A model generated the notes under the pieces. That model made no database searches. It saw nothing but the letters and a program-made list of their open reading frames with translations, and was not told the origin of the DNA. A DNA stretch of 64,000 bases from assembly GCA_023101725.1 (NCBI GenBank), contig JALJCO010012830.1, positions 248,001-312,000 of the forward strand, in the 5' to 3' direction. Below, one piece after another: positions 49,245 to 61,139 of the stretch (its first letter is position 1; each line of letters opens with the position of its first letter). The translations under genes were made by a program, and so were the position numbers. This DNA comes from Atherinomorus stipes (taxonomy: Eukaryota > Chordata > Actinopteri > Atheriniformes > Atherinidae).

Positions 49245-50568
49245 AGGGGAACTTTGTTTTTTTTCAGTCTGGACCTATTTTCTTGTATGAAATACATTCA
49301 TTTACTCACCCAGACAGTTTTGGTGCAACTTGAATTCCTTCGGGAGATATTTAAATCCACTCGAGATCAGTGTATGCGCGATATAATGGGAGAGATTGGG
49401 CAACCACGTCCAGCCTCTAAATAAGGCATTATCTGCTATAAACTCCTTCATTTCACCAATGTTTTGTTACGAAACTTTAGTCGGAACCAAGCGGCAACCT
49501 CCGGTGGCCAGCAATGACGCCACCCGTAAAAAGCCATTTTTTGTAGTTCTCCCTTTATCCACTAGGGGCTGGCTGCAAGACTGCGCAAATCCCCACAGAC
49601 TCCCATGTTAAAAACGCCAACTCCACAGCAGAAATAAACATGTTTACAGCCTGGTTCAAATAATCATTTTAGGTTTAATAGGTCCAGTTTACCTTCATGT
49701 CAACTGTGAGGGAGGTGAATTTTTTTATAACTCATTCATTTAGATGTTTTTTATTCTTTAAATTACACATAATTAAGGGCGTGTCCTTATGATTGACATG
49801 CAAGGCTCCTAGTTAGCTCCTTCTTTGCTCTCAGTAAGGTCTCAGTTTGTAGGAGAGTCGCACAACGGCGGTTTTTAGTCAGCGAATTGCAAGTCTAAGC
49901 ATGTCTTGCCTTAACCATGCCGTTTAGGGGGCTTGTCTTTGTTACCTCCTGTTAGTTTCGAGTTAGCTTGGTTAGCGTTTAGCCCAGAGTACACCAGCTG
50001 TCAATCATTTGCCCCGCGGCCGCACTGTGTCCATTTTAGTATTTTCGCACGTGACATGGCAAGAGGGTGACGGTAAGACACGCCCAACTGGCTTCACATT
50101 TCTCTGTTCAGATGAGACCGGATACTATGTCCAGTTATTATGTACAGTCTTTGATCGGAACCCCCTGTGAGCTCGAAGCGGCTTTTTCATGGTGATTTGT
50201 CATTATTTACAGACGCTTACTTATTATGGTGTTGCATAATAGTGACGTCATCAAAGCCGGCGCTGTAAAAAGTTTGTAAATAAAAGACAAATCACCATGA
50301 AAAAGCCACTTCGAGCTCACAGGGGGGTTCGACTAATGTTTCGTAACAAAACATTGGTGAAATGAAGGAGTTTGTGGCAGATAATGCCTTACTTAGAGGC
50401 TGGACGTGGTTGCCCCATCACTGCCATTATATTGGGCATACGCTAATCTCGAGTGGATCTAAATATCTTCCGAAGGAATTCAAGTTGCACCAAAACTGTC
50501 TGGGTGAGAAAATGAGCATATTTCATGCTTGAAAATAGGTCCAGATTGAAAAAAACTGAAGTTCCCCT
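49245..50568. mobile_element. TTAA foldback element, family B (copy 1)
   Basis: TTAA at 49241-49244 and 50569-50572. Ends AGGGGAACTTTG and the inverse of CTGAAGTTCCCCT. The arms are long: about 285 bp on each side after removing the nested repeat C. They extend inwards to CTGTGAGCTCGAAGCGGC and its inverse, leaving a spacer of well under 100 bp. Without C, the element is about 650 bp and almost completely self-complementary. No coding capacity. Confidence 0.9.
49489..50154 (+). mobile_element. Interspersed repeat family C (copy 2)
   Basis: 666 bp. The 8-bp TCGGAACC is perfectly duplicated on both sides (49481-49488 and 50155-50162). The sequence from AAGCGGCAACCTCCGGTGGC to CACGCCCAACTGGCTTCA is shared with 10837-11543. 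It has no obvious TIRs. It is the innermost layer of a three-level nest. Confidence 0.9.
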
Positions 50569-50860
50569 TTAATTAGCATTAGCAAATGTTTGCTTCCTTA
50601 CCCAGGAGGAAAATGGCAACCTCCGCAGGGCTATTGAGCCCCTTTGCAACCTTCGCCTGCATTCTGCTTTGTTTTTTGTCCACTTGAATTCAATAAATGT
50701 AAGGCAAGAAAGATGTTAGTTCTACTATAGCAATTGAGCTAACAACTCCTGAGCTAATGCTAATGGATCTGAATCCTTTAGTGTAAGAGTTAGCATGGTA
50801 ACCAGATGTAAATATTTATATATTTTGGACCAGTCAGAATTGATAGAACAATTATTTACA

Positions 50861-53800
50861 TGCCTTTTTTGTACTTTTATTCTCTACCCCTCTGTGCACT
50901 TCCATATTAGTTCAGTTGTCTCGGAACTCATTTTTCTGAGGTAATTTTGGTTGGAAATGACATTGTGAATAGTTTTTCAGAGTTGGGATTTTAGATTTAA
51001 AGATTGCTGTTCCCAGTACCATTGTTTATGTTATTAAACTTCTAAATAAAACATTTTCTGTCCATGAAGCTTCGAGTGTAAACAGCACTGAGTTGTTGTC
51101 AATGGTAATTACATTCGTACTGTGATCTCTTTCTTGAAAACGTCACGTGAGTATGTGTTGTTTATGAAACACTAACACTAAAATTGACAGACCATGGTGA
51201 CATTGTAACATCGTCTGTGGTACTTTTCTAGCATGCACTGCAGTTGTACATGCTCACAAATTGGCTGTTTTGGAGATGTCTACGTTTTTCCAAGTTGGTG
51301 CAAAGTGGAACAGTAACTTCCAGGTAAAGAGTTGTCCAACTTGTGTCTGCTCGGAGTTTGGGACAATTGGAACGCATCAGTATTTTTGAGACATTATTGC
51401 ACTGATGAAAAAATTGGAGCTATGACCTTTTAATATAGCTACAACATCTTAATAAAAAACTGATGAGGAACACTGGTTAGAGGAGTCCCTAATGAAATTT
51501 TGCTTGTGACCCGAGAGACTAGAATATTTCTGCAGACAATAACAGATAAGCTATAATGTTAGAGGGGAGACTGTGTGTATTACGTTTGTGTGTATAGTAT
51601 GATGAGACTATGATTAAACAGCATTTGTGTCTATGTTTCCTTGGTCATGATACACAGAGAAAAAGCTCATAATGCTGCAGATCACCATAAGCTAAGATGA
51701 ATATCTCCTCTCAGCCAAGTAGTAAAAGTCAGTTGCCTGTAAAATGTGCAAATTTGTATAATGTAAGCTCCTGTGTTGCTTTATGCATGAATACAGAAAA
51801 AAATTGATACACTGAATAATATTTAATCTTTTTCAGTATCACCTGCATTACTGCAAATATTATAGAGGAACATGGTTCCAGTGCCTTAAATAACCCTGTA
51901 TTTTCTAGAAAGACATGTATATCACCCCAAAATGATGACAGATTTATCTTGGCCACCCCACTAAAGATTCCCTGGCTCCACCATGGTCCCAATTCCAAAC
52001 ACACTGAAGACTCAATATGTGATATCACATCATGAATTATAACCATTTAATGCAACTAAACAGGAAAACTTTCCAGCATGCTCAGACTGTTTCTCTTTTT
52101 TTATGTTTAGACTGCAGCATTATCAACATTTGCTATAATTTTCTGCTATGAAAATATCAAATTAATACTGGAAGAGAAAGGAGCAGATGTTTTAAAAGTT
52201 GTGTGTTTCACAAACACACCTCTATCGCAAAAATCTAAAGGACAAATTATGTGATTTAAATGGCCAAATACCAAAAAAGGATTAGAATAAATCACTTTGT
52301 TAGAAAACACTCTTTCTTTAAGAGACCAAAACTTTTCACATGATATATTTCTAGTGTCTTTATTCCAGCTATATAATTAGAACTTTTTTATGTGGGGTTC
52401 ACATACGAACATAAAGGTTGCGACAAATCACCTATTGTATTCTTTCTCCTGGCCTGAATACCACTTCATGTCTTCACCGCCTGAAGAGGTGACAGTGAAC
52501 AATGGCCAGACTAATAAATAAAATAAAGCAGGCTATCAACCGTCACCGCAACGCCTTGGTCTCTCATCACATGACCCACATGCTGGACGACATGTCACAG
52601 CTAGCGTGGCCTCATTTGCATAAGACAATCACCCCTTTCGGACGCAGGGCACAAATGTTGTCTAGACGACATGCATTAGATGGGCGAACCTCCAGACGCA
52701 CACACATATACATGCCTTCATCTACACCCCCCACACACCCACTCAGACACATGCATAAACACCTATATCTGTTTCCATGCCCATCCATTCACTCCATAAG
52801 ACACCCTCACATCACTTCAAACACCCCCAGACGGAGCCTCCAGCCAGGATGAGACTATAAATCAGCTTCAGGTCTGCCTCGGCTTCATTCTCATGCTGTG
52901 TTATTATAAAGTGGTGGATCAGGCTTGAGAAAGTATTAAATACATCACACACATGCAAATCTTTACTGATGGAATGACAGGACAGCCCAGCCAGTCATTT
53001 CGATATGTATATCATGCCTTAGTTTGGAGATTATGTGATTATCCTGGTCTATGTGCCATGGGTTGAGGGGGCTGGGGGGTCAAAGAGACAATTCCTTTGA
53101 AATGAGATACGTGTTGATGTGATGACAATAAGTGTTGACAGTGCATGCAATTATGCGTATACTATTGCACGTGCATGGAAATGTGTGTTGTCTGCAAATG
53201 TAGTGGTTATGAGTACGGATGTGAGTGTGTGTCAGAGCAGTGTAGTGGTCAGTGGCCTCTGATTGTTTGATGTATGTATTAGTTCAGCCGTAATGAATGT
53301 GGCAACAGCAGGATGAGTCTCTGGAGAGCTGATTATGTCTGTTTGTCATCTGCAGTGAGAATGATCTTGTGACTGCGGGAACAACATCACAGCTTCTCTC
53401 TTTTATGAAGGAATTTGAAATGTATGCATATGTGCATATACGTCTGTGAGGAATTAGCTTGAAATGCTTTGCATATTGCAAAAAGACATTCACAGACAGC
53501 ATGGTGCAGCTTCCCTTGTGCAGAACATGTTAGAATATAAATTTGCATATGTGGAGTCTTTATACTGTCCTGTGTTTCTTCTCTTCTGGCACCAAACATC
53601 TGCCTGCTGTCACTGGGAAAACACTACAAGCGTGAGGCATTAGCATGGAGGGAATGACAGAGAAAGAGAGATGGCCAGTAGGGAAATGGAGCAAAATGAG
53701 AAAGGACAAGGGAAGAGACAGAGAGATGACCAGAGAAAACATGTGGGTCACTTCACCGCTGTCCAAAATGGTCTCATTTGTCCTCCCCCTTCTTTTTCCC

Positions 53801-55057
53801 CACATGCCCACAGGGCAAACTTCAGCTTTGCAGCAAGACAGCACCGCCTCTGTCAGGACAAGAGCAGAAGTGGCTACGAGGGCTGTTAATGGAGGCAGAA
53901 GTTAGTTATTGTTGGCCAAGGGTGTATGCTATAACTCACTGTGGTGGGGCAGGCTTGTCGTTGCTACAGCAGCTTGCAGCAGCGCTAATCAACACCTTGC
54001 TATTCACACACCGAGCTAGAAGTCATTAACACATATCCCACTTGTTTGCATATCTGTCAGCACTTTTCAATAGAGCAGAGTCTTTTAATAAATACAGGAT
54101 GGTTGACAGGAAGCGAAGACCAGTTTGACAAAAAATTTGAATATCTGCATCAGTCAGTTGTTAAACCCATTCAAGAGCTCTTACTAAGGGAACAAAGATG
54201 TCATTACTAAGTCATAGTCTTTATTACTGTAGTTTTATCATATGCTCTGATATTCTGTTTAGAATAAATTATTTTCCTCTGGTTGGATTTTAAATGGTAA
54301 GGTTGGATTCAAATGGACCACATGAGCAAGTGAATAAACAGCTTAAAAAGACTCATACATGCTGAATCTCTGAATATAAGAGCCATTATGCAAATGTTAC
54401 TGAAATGTATTTATCAAAAGTAAACAAAAAATGTGGTACCTAATGAGATGCCACAGCAGAGAAATAATAATAATAAAAAATGAAACAATGAATAAATAAC
54501 AATAGACATGGTCAACTATTATCGGTGTGGTTATTGCAAAAGGAAAACCATCACAGACTGTACACTTTGCACCACAAGTAAAAACAAAAAGGAAACACTG
54601 TCGTGTCGCATAATTGCATTTCCAACTCATACAATGTGAACAAAAACTGCTTTTTTGGAGGCAGCATCTAAGTCATCAGACATGTGTCCAAAGTCATGAC
54701 ACCACTTCAGTACTTCACCATTCCTTAACCATGTCCATGAAACTATAACCATTCATGGCAGAGAGGGAAGGAGAAAAGATGTGCAAGAGAAAGGAATGAA
54801 AAAGTGAGCAGACTGTAGAACACACTGAGTAGAATGAGACTTTATAGCTCCTGCATGTGAGTGGACAGAGAAACGCTGCCAGTCCCTTGTCCTATATGTC
54901 ACATCTCTTTTGTGTATACGCTGAAATGTAGCAAGACAGGAAAGACATCATCATGTAGAAACACGTCACAGCTGAGCATCATCACATAGCAGAATGTAGA
55001 ATAAGCTGTTGGACAGAGGAAAAATATGTAAAGATACTATAAATATGAGGTATTATC
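50861..55057. other. About 4.2 kb, no gene recognised
   Basis: Unique-looking sequence. The 116-codon frame at 52502-52852 ends in CA-rich, His/Thr/Pro-rich sequence and has no recognisable domain. Confidence 0.4.
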
Positions 55058-55060
55058 TAA

Positions 55061-55543
55061 AGCCCCGTTTCCAGCCACGGGTCTGGGTTGGGTCGAGTCG
55101 GGCCAGGCTGGATCGGGTGGGTTTTGGTACGGATATGTTGATTTCATGTTGTGTCCCCACAGCAAACTGTACTCTTATCCTGGATGCAGAGTATTAACCG
55201 GTTAGCGCTGCTATGTGATCCCGTGACATCATTGCCGTACAACACCTTTTAACCAAAGCACACGTGACAGAAACAAAGGAGTCACCCCTGCTTTGTTTTT
55301 GCGTTGGGTCACATAGGAAGTGACAGATTTTTCAACGAATCAACGGATTGCTGTGTACAGTATTAGCTCTACCTCTTTGGTCCGGATCGGATAGATGAGT
55401 ACCTCTACCAAAGGGTACCAAAAAAGTGGGACGGGCCGGGTCGGATATAAGGGTACCCGATCCAGTTTTTATCTATGGAGACGCAAAAAAACGTGGACCG
55501 AACTGGCCTGATCTGACCCAGACCCGCTGGAGGAGTTGGGGCT
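55061..55543. mobile_element. PIF/Harbinger-like MITE
   Basis: 483 bp. Left end AGCCCCGTTTCCAGCC and right end GGAGGAGTTGGGGCT are imperfect inverse copies, with a better-preserved inner block CGGGTCTGGGT. TAA lies on both sides (55058-55060 and 55544-55546). A 3-bp TWA target and GC-rich ends suggest PIF/Harbinger. No coding capacity. Confidence 0.6.
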
Positions 55544-55546
55544 TAA

Positions 55547-56437
55547 CACTCACACCAAGGAGGAATTTAGGAATACCAATCAACCTAACATGCATATTTT
55601 GGGGTTGTCGGGGGAGAGCTGGAGTACCAAGAGAGAACCTACACATGCAGGGGGCAAACAAACTACATAGAAAGGCTCCAGCTGAAGTTCAAACCAGGAA
55701 CATTTGTAACTACAGCACCACACCACCATGCAGCCCTTCAACCATTAGGTTGAAATACTTGACTTTGGTCTCTTATGAGATGCAACATTACTTTGTTTCC
55801 TCAGAAACAGTCATAATGGCTTGAAGTGTAACTGGCTCTAAGTATGCAAATTCTCACACTTAAAATAATTTTTCCACCCAGTTTTCCCACTGACAGATAG
55901 TGTTATAATGGGGACCTATTCTGGAAACAGTAAAAACAGATGACTGACTTACAAAGTACAAGAAACACTCTTCCCCTCAAGAACAGGTCTGTGCCCTACA
56001 CATTGCAGTTTACTTGTAACGTTACATTGAACTTAATTTGTGTTTTGTCATTTTTGCCAAATTTTTCCTCCAGCCAAACTCAAAAACTATTTAAACTTAT
56101 CATACACTACCACACCAACATCGTCCAGGGGTGACTTTATCCTATGGGGTCTTTCAGGGTTAGCATAAAACATTTTACAGATGCGTTTAGTGTTTCGTAT
56201 ATCGGCTACTTTATTTGTTGCTCCCTACTTAGCTCATAAACAACCGGTTCAGTCTATGCAAGGAATAAGAGGGACAGGATTTTACTTTCCTTTAATTAAA
56301 TCGGTTCAATTGTAAACAAACTTTTGGTTGTAAAACATAAACAGTTTATGCATGGGATGCATAACTGGTGAGATATCTGAATATTTTAAATTGTTTGGTT
56401 ATGTTTAGAACTGTTCATGCCTGCTGTGGTGCTTGCA
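55547..56437. other. No gene recognised
   Basis: Unique-looking sequence, no bounded repeat. Confidence 0.4.
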
Positions 56438-56784
56438 TTAAAAAGGAGCTTCATGCATTTCAAACATTCCAAAAGTCAACGACAGGCATATATAAGCTAA
56501 ATATGTTCCCCTTGCCACTAGAAACTAATTTGGTATTAAATATTATTTTTTAATGCGTCTAATCTCCAACATAGATGTAAAACTGTTGACTCTACTGAAC
56601 CACCGAAACTCTTGACCAATCTCGACATGTTTTACACCCATTTCATGATGTTGCCCAGGAACAGACACAGATTCTGAAGGTAACAGATTTGGTTAGAGCA
56701 CCGGCTTTGTCTCTCTCATGGATGTTACTTGTAAACACTGATGGATGATTGGACTCTGATCGATGGAAAAAAATGGAGAGATGT

Positions 56785-56856
56785 ATGGAGCTGTATGTGC
56801 TCAACCCAGAGTCTGATATGGAGTTTGAAGTACATGTGGTACCACAGAGACCTGGA
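56785..56856 (+). pseudogene. Acidic frame remnant of family F
   Basis: MELYVLNPESDMEFEVHVVP followed by QRP. It corresponds to the frame at 40034 and to two minus-strand copies in F copy 3. In this copy the sequence after QRP has lost two or three bases relative to the others, so the putative splice donor is not kept. Confidence 0.4.
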
Positions 56857-57385
56857 CAAGTGAGAAAATTAGCAAACAAGTCAAAAGCTAACAGTTCGCA
56901 TTGACCTGGGAGATGTTTTCACTCACCGGTGTTGTTGTCTGTCCATGAAGCGTTTTTATGGTGGGAACTGCGTCAGGTTTCAGTCGTAATCCCCGAGAAA
57001 AAACGCTTTACTGCCTGATATTCATGAAGTTGTCAGGAGTGAAGTTCACACACAAAGTTGAGTTTTTTTCTGCACCTGAATATAAAGTCTAACCACTTCT
57101 GGCAAGTCTATTCATCGTCCAGTACAGCGAATTTAAAAAAAAAAAAGAAAAAGCTTTTTCTTCTGAACTGGAGCAAACTTCTGTGACGGCTGCTTGTCTC
57201 TGAGGAAATCTTCTCGCAGCATTTCTTCCTCAGCGAGTGTGGATAGGTTAGGATTCTCCTTGAGTTTCTCTTGAACAAAGTAGGCTACCTGTCTTGCTAT
57301 GATGCAGCACATGTGTATTTGTCACTTCAAGATTGGTGCCACCTCATTAGGTACACGGGTGCGGGTGGTCAGTCAGTTGTGTTAC

Positions 57386-59030
57386 TGGGGAAGTTCAGGA
57401 TTTTTGACATAGGGCCTCATTTTAGAGTGAGCAAAGGTCCTACTTATCACTGGAGACAGTTTCAACATTTTTCATTCCGTTATTCTAGATCCAGGAGGTT
57501 GCTAATGCTAATGCTAGGGTGAGTCAATAGGAATCTGCTAGCCTGTCATTAAAGACAATCTTAACCACTCCACAGAACAGCCCGGGCAAATAATTTATAA
57601 CTTAAAGGTGCCATGACATAAATTTCACTTTTCTGGGGTTTTGGGGGTATAATATGATCTATTGTGCACTGATGAGGCCATGTGAATGTCAGAGTGAGAA
57701 TCAAAGTTCCTGTTTATGGTCTGTCAGCTTTGTCTCTCTGCTCAGAAACAGTTGAATCAGACAGCAGGCTATCATTCTACGTAGTTCTATCATTCTACGT
57801 AATTTAATTGCTCCAATAAGAGCACACTATCAAGTAAACAGCGCCCCCCTCTCTCTCTCTAACGGCCGATGCACCGTCCGCTCCCCCCTCCCCTCCCTGT
57901 CTGATTCAGCTTCGTATGGAGCTAGTAGTAACTTCTGTGCAGTAGGTCTGGATTTTAAAAAATGGATTTAAAAGAAAACTTCTGCAGCAACACTGAGGGA
58001 GGGGGCCACAACCTTGTATTACCTGTAAGTTTATTTATTTTCTAAATGCTGTCTTGTCTGATAACGTAGCTCACTGTCTGGATTGTTGCTAGCAGTTAGC
58101 CTTTAGCAAACTCCGATCGCAGCTTGACCTAGATTCTCCAAATAAGGTCATAGCCAAATAAGGTGTAGCCAATCAAAATGAAGTCAACGTGGTCTCCGGG
58201 TAAAGCTCCATATCATCACCGGACCCAACTGTATTACTGAGGAAGTGAGGTCTGACGTTTCAAAACAATACCCCGCTGTAAAAAATGCCGTTTTTCTTTG
58301 GAGTATTTACATATGCAGTAATGCCAACAACATAAACTAGTTTTTAACTGCTATGTCATCACTCCTTTAAGACTACCTTTGTAAATGCCGTGTTAACAGA
58401 ATAATGTTACAAATAAAACTAACCTGCATTTCGTTGCATTTTGTTTGTTGCTGCTAAGACACTTCACAAAGTTTTACTTTCTGTATTTGGTAGCGGAGTG
58501 ATGTCACCTGCTGCTATGTGCATGAAGGAATTTGATTACACAAATATATAGTCACAACTACGGCCACATCTGAAAGAGATGAGGATATGTCGGATTTTAA
58601 AGACAATATAATTTTTTTTTCCATCAAACTAACTGTCACCATATCTCGATGAACTGGAATACACAGAAAAGGTAGTAACACTACCAGAAGCAAAGTATGC
58701 TGTATCATTCAGCAACTGGAAAGAAACTAGTTCCCCAATATGTAATGCAAAATTTGTCATACGAGGCTAATGTTACTCGTTTAACACACGAGTTTACTAG
58801 TTTAACACGGCATTTACACAGATAACCTTGTTGTTTTGCCTGAGATGTTCTGTGGAGTGGATAAGATTGGTTTTAATGACAGGCTAGCAGATTCCTATTG
58901 ACTCACACTAGCATTAGCATCGGTGACCTCCTGGAGCTAGAATAACGGGATGAAATATGTTGAAACTGTCTTGAGTGACCCTGGCTCACTTGTAAATGAG
59001 GCCCTATGTCAAAAATCCTGAACTTCACCT
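57386..59030. mobile_element. TTAA element family E, long TIRs
   Basis: The right end is TGAACTTCACCT followed by TTAA (59031-59034). The left end GGGGAAGTTCAGGATTTTTG is its inverse, preceded by TTAC (57382-57385), a probable decayed TTAA. The inverted arms share about 210 bp, including GACATAGGGCCTCAT and GCTAGCCTGTCATTAAAGAC, and continue past the nested element D. Total 1645 bp with D; about 880 bp without. Confidence 0.75.
57606..58366. mobile_element. TTAA MITE, family D
   Basis: TTAA on both sides (57602-57605 and 58367-58370). Left end AGGTGCCATGACATA; the right end in reverse reads AGGAGTGATGACATA. Length 761 bp. It splits the left arm of E: the sequence GTAAATGCCGTGTTAA resumes directly after it, as in the right arm of E. 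It contains a 21-codon frame ending at GTAAGT (57962-58024). Confidence 0.85.
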
Positions 59031-59034
59031 TTAA

Positions 59035-59626
59035 AGTTGTCTTCCGTGGTCATTTCATTAATATTTCTGTGTTCTCCATTATTATTGAATGCATTCTGCA
59101 TCGTTTCTGTTTAAAAAACCTTCTGGTTGATTAGTATAGCTGTATTTGTATACTAGAAGAGAGGCTTGTGGTCCAACGTCAGGCTTTTCCGGGTCCTTCT
59201 CATGAATTTCCGTCTGATTGGCTGCCTGCCATCAGTGTATGAAGAGCTCCGCCCTCCGCTCTTTTTCGCTACAGACAGGAAATAGAGCCGACAAACAAGT
59301 TTGTTCCGTCATGCTAACAAACAGTTAGCTAATTAGCTTCTCAACTCCGAAGCTACAGTCGTGCTGTCTCCACTTCTAGTGTGTAGTGGAGGGTTACCTG
59401 CCTTCCAATGGACAGATAGAAACCCCGTGGGATACGCTATTTGCAATGTTACGTAGAAGTGCAAGGCTGTTCCCGATTGTCTTCTTCGTATTGTTTCTGT
59501 GATGAGGAAGAACAGCCGACTGGGGGGAACGCAACGCTAGCAAGTCAGCATGTGTAAGTAAACAAGGGGAAACCCTCCGTATTTCAGAAGGAGCAAGTTA
59601 AATGGGTTTTCAGTGGAAGGAGGCCT
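59035..59626. mobile_element. TTAA MITE, family G
   Basis: Begins right after the TTAA that ends E (59031-59034), with AGTTGTCTTCCGTGG, and stops before TTAA at 59627-59630, where the inverse reads AGGCCTCCTTCCACTG. The two ends are weakly inverted (TCTTCC/TCCTTCC). Length 592 bp. It contains GC-rich sequence with repeated GTTAGC. E appears to have landed at the left TTAA of G, or the reverse. Confidence 0.6.
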
Positions 59627-59754
59627 TTAAGGGAGCTAGAGCTTGGCCTGAATATTCATACTGTATATTCCGTATTACTCAAATATGCACAAATGAAGAA
59701 AAAAAAAAACTTAAATGAAGTTTTTATGAGGAAATAACACAGTAACATGCTTAA

Positions 59755-61139
59755 AGGAGCCCTATCATGAAAAATGGACTTTTAAGAGCTTTTAAGCATG
59801 TCAGTGTGTTATTCCCTCATCAAGAAATGATTTAAATCGTTATTTTTCTTTATTCATGCATACTTGAGAATGAATACATGAATATTTAAACCAAGCTCTA
59901 CCTCCCTGCAAACGACTGACTATCCACCCCGTTACGTATGAACGCGGCACCAATCACGAAGCGACAAACACGCATTCGCAGCATCGTAGCAAGACGCCCT
60001 CTTTGTTGAACTGAAACTCCAAGAGAATCCTATACACACTCTCTGAGGAAGAAAGAAACAGCCTACAGGAAAATTTCCTCAGAGACAAGCAGCCATCAGC
60101 TAACAGACGTTTGCTCCAGAGTTCAGGAGATTTTTTTTCCCTTTTTTTTTTTTTTTTTTTTAAGGTCTAGAGGATGGCAAGTTGGGAAAAACAGGGTTGC
60201 GTTCAGGGTGGGAGTTTATTTGTTGTGCTGGACAAATTGACTTGCCAGAAGTGGTTGGATTATAACTTCAGGAGCAGAAAAAAACCCTCAACTTTGTGTG
60301 TGAGCTTCACTTCTGACAATTTCATGAATCTCGGGCAGTAAAGTGTTTTTTTTTCTGGGATTACTTCTGAAACCTGACGCAGTTCCGACTATAAAAACGC
60401 ACATGGACAGACAACACTGGTGAGTCAAACACATCTCTCGGCTCAATGCTAACTGTTAGCCTATGATTTGTTCACTAATCTACTTACTTGTCAGGGGTCT
60501 TTGTGGTACTTCTGTGGTACTGCGTGTACTTCAAACTCCATATCAGACTCTGGGTCGAGCGCATACAGCTCCATAACAGGCTGCTCCGTTTTATCCCGTC
60601 GATGGGAGTCCGATTATCCATCAATGTTTACAGGTAACAGTGAGGGCTGCTTAGCTCAATGCTAACTGTTAGCCTATGATTTGTTCGCTAATTTACTTGC
60701 TTGTCAGGGGTTTCTGTGGTACTTCTGTGTGCTGCGTGTACTTCAAACTCCATATCAGACTCTGGGTCGAGCACATCCAGCTCCATAACAGGCTGGTCTG
60801 TTTTATCCTGTTGATCGGAGTCCAATTATCCATCAATGTTTACAAATAACATCCGCGTGAGCGCTGTCGGTGCCGGTGTTAGGAACAATTCTGTAACCCT
60901 TCAGAATCAGTGTCTCTTCCAGGGCTACGTCATGAAATGGGCGTAAAACATTTTGCAATTGGTCAAGAGCTCTGTGATTCAGTGCAGTCAGCCATCTTAC
61001 TTCCGTGTTGGAAATTAGACGCATAGAAAAGCTAATATTTAACACCAAATTATTTTCTATAGTAGCGATGGGAACATATCTAGCTTATAAATGGCTGCAT
61101 TTGACTTTTGGAACGTTTGAAAAGCATGATACAGCTCCT
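59755..61139 (-). mobile_element. TTAA element family F (copy 3), inverted
   Basis: TTAA at 59751-59754 and 61140-61143. Left end AGGAGCCCTATCATGAAAAA and right end, in reverse, AGGAGCTGTATCATGC. Length 1385 bp. It is oriented opposite to F copy 2 and inserted at a TTAA 40 bp from copy 2's right end. It contains a tandem duplication of about 213 bp (60441-60850) that is single in copies 1 and 2. Confidence 0.85.
60441..60850 (-). repeat. Two-unit tandem duplication inside F copy 3
   Basis: Both units run from GCTCAATGCTAACTGTTAGC to about ATCCATCAATGTTTACA with a period of about 213 bp. Each carries the family F acidic frame on the minus strand, beginning MELYALDPESDMEFEVHAVP (ATG at 60574) and its counterpart at 60786. 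Confidence 0.85.

Larger units (their letters stand above)
49150..50860. mobile_element. TTAA MITE family A (copy 2), split by B
   Basis: Left TTAA at 49146-49149, then AGGTGATAGATATG. It is collinear with the reverse complement of 4156-4648: TACTCAATTAGCATTAGCAA, then after the insertion TTAGCATTAGCAAATGTTT, GGCAACCTCCGCAGGGCT and AGATGTAAATATTTA. Homology fades near 50860 and no right TTAA end is found. Family B (49245-50568) is inserted at a TTAA; copy 1 shows the uninterrupted site at about 4540-4552. Confidence 0.8.
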
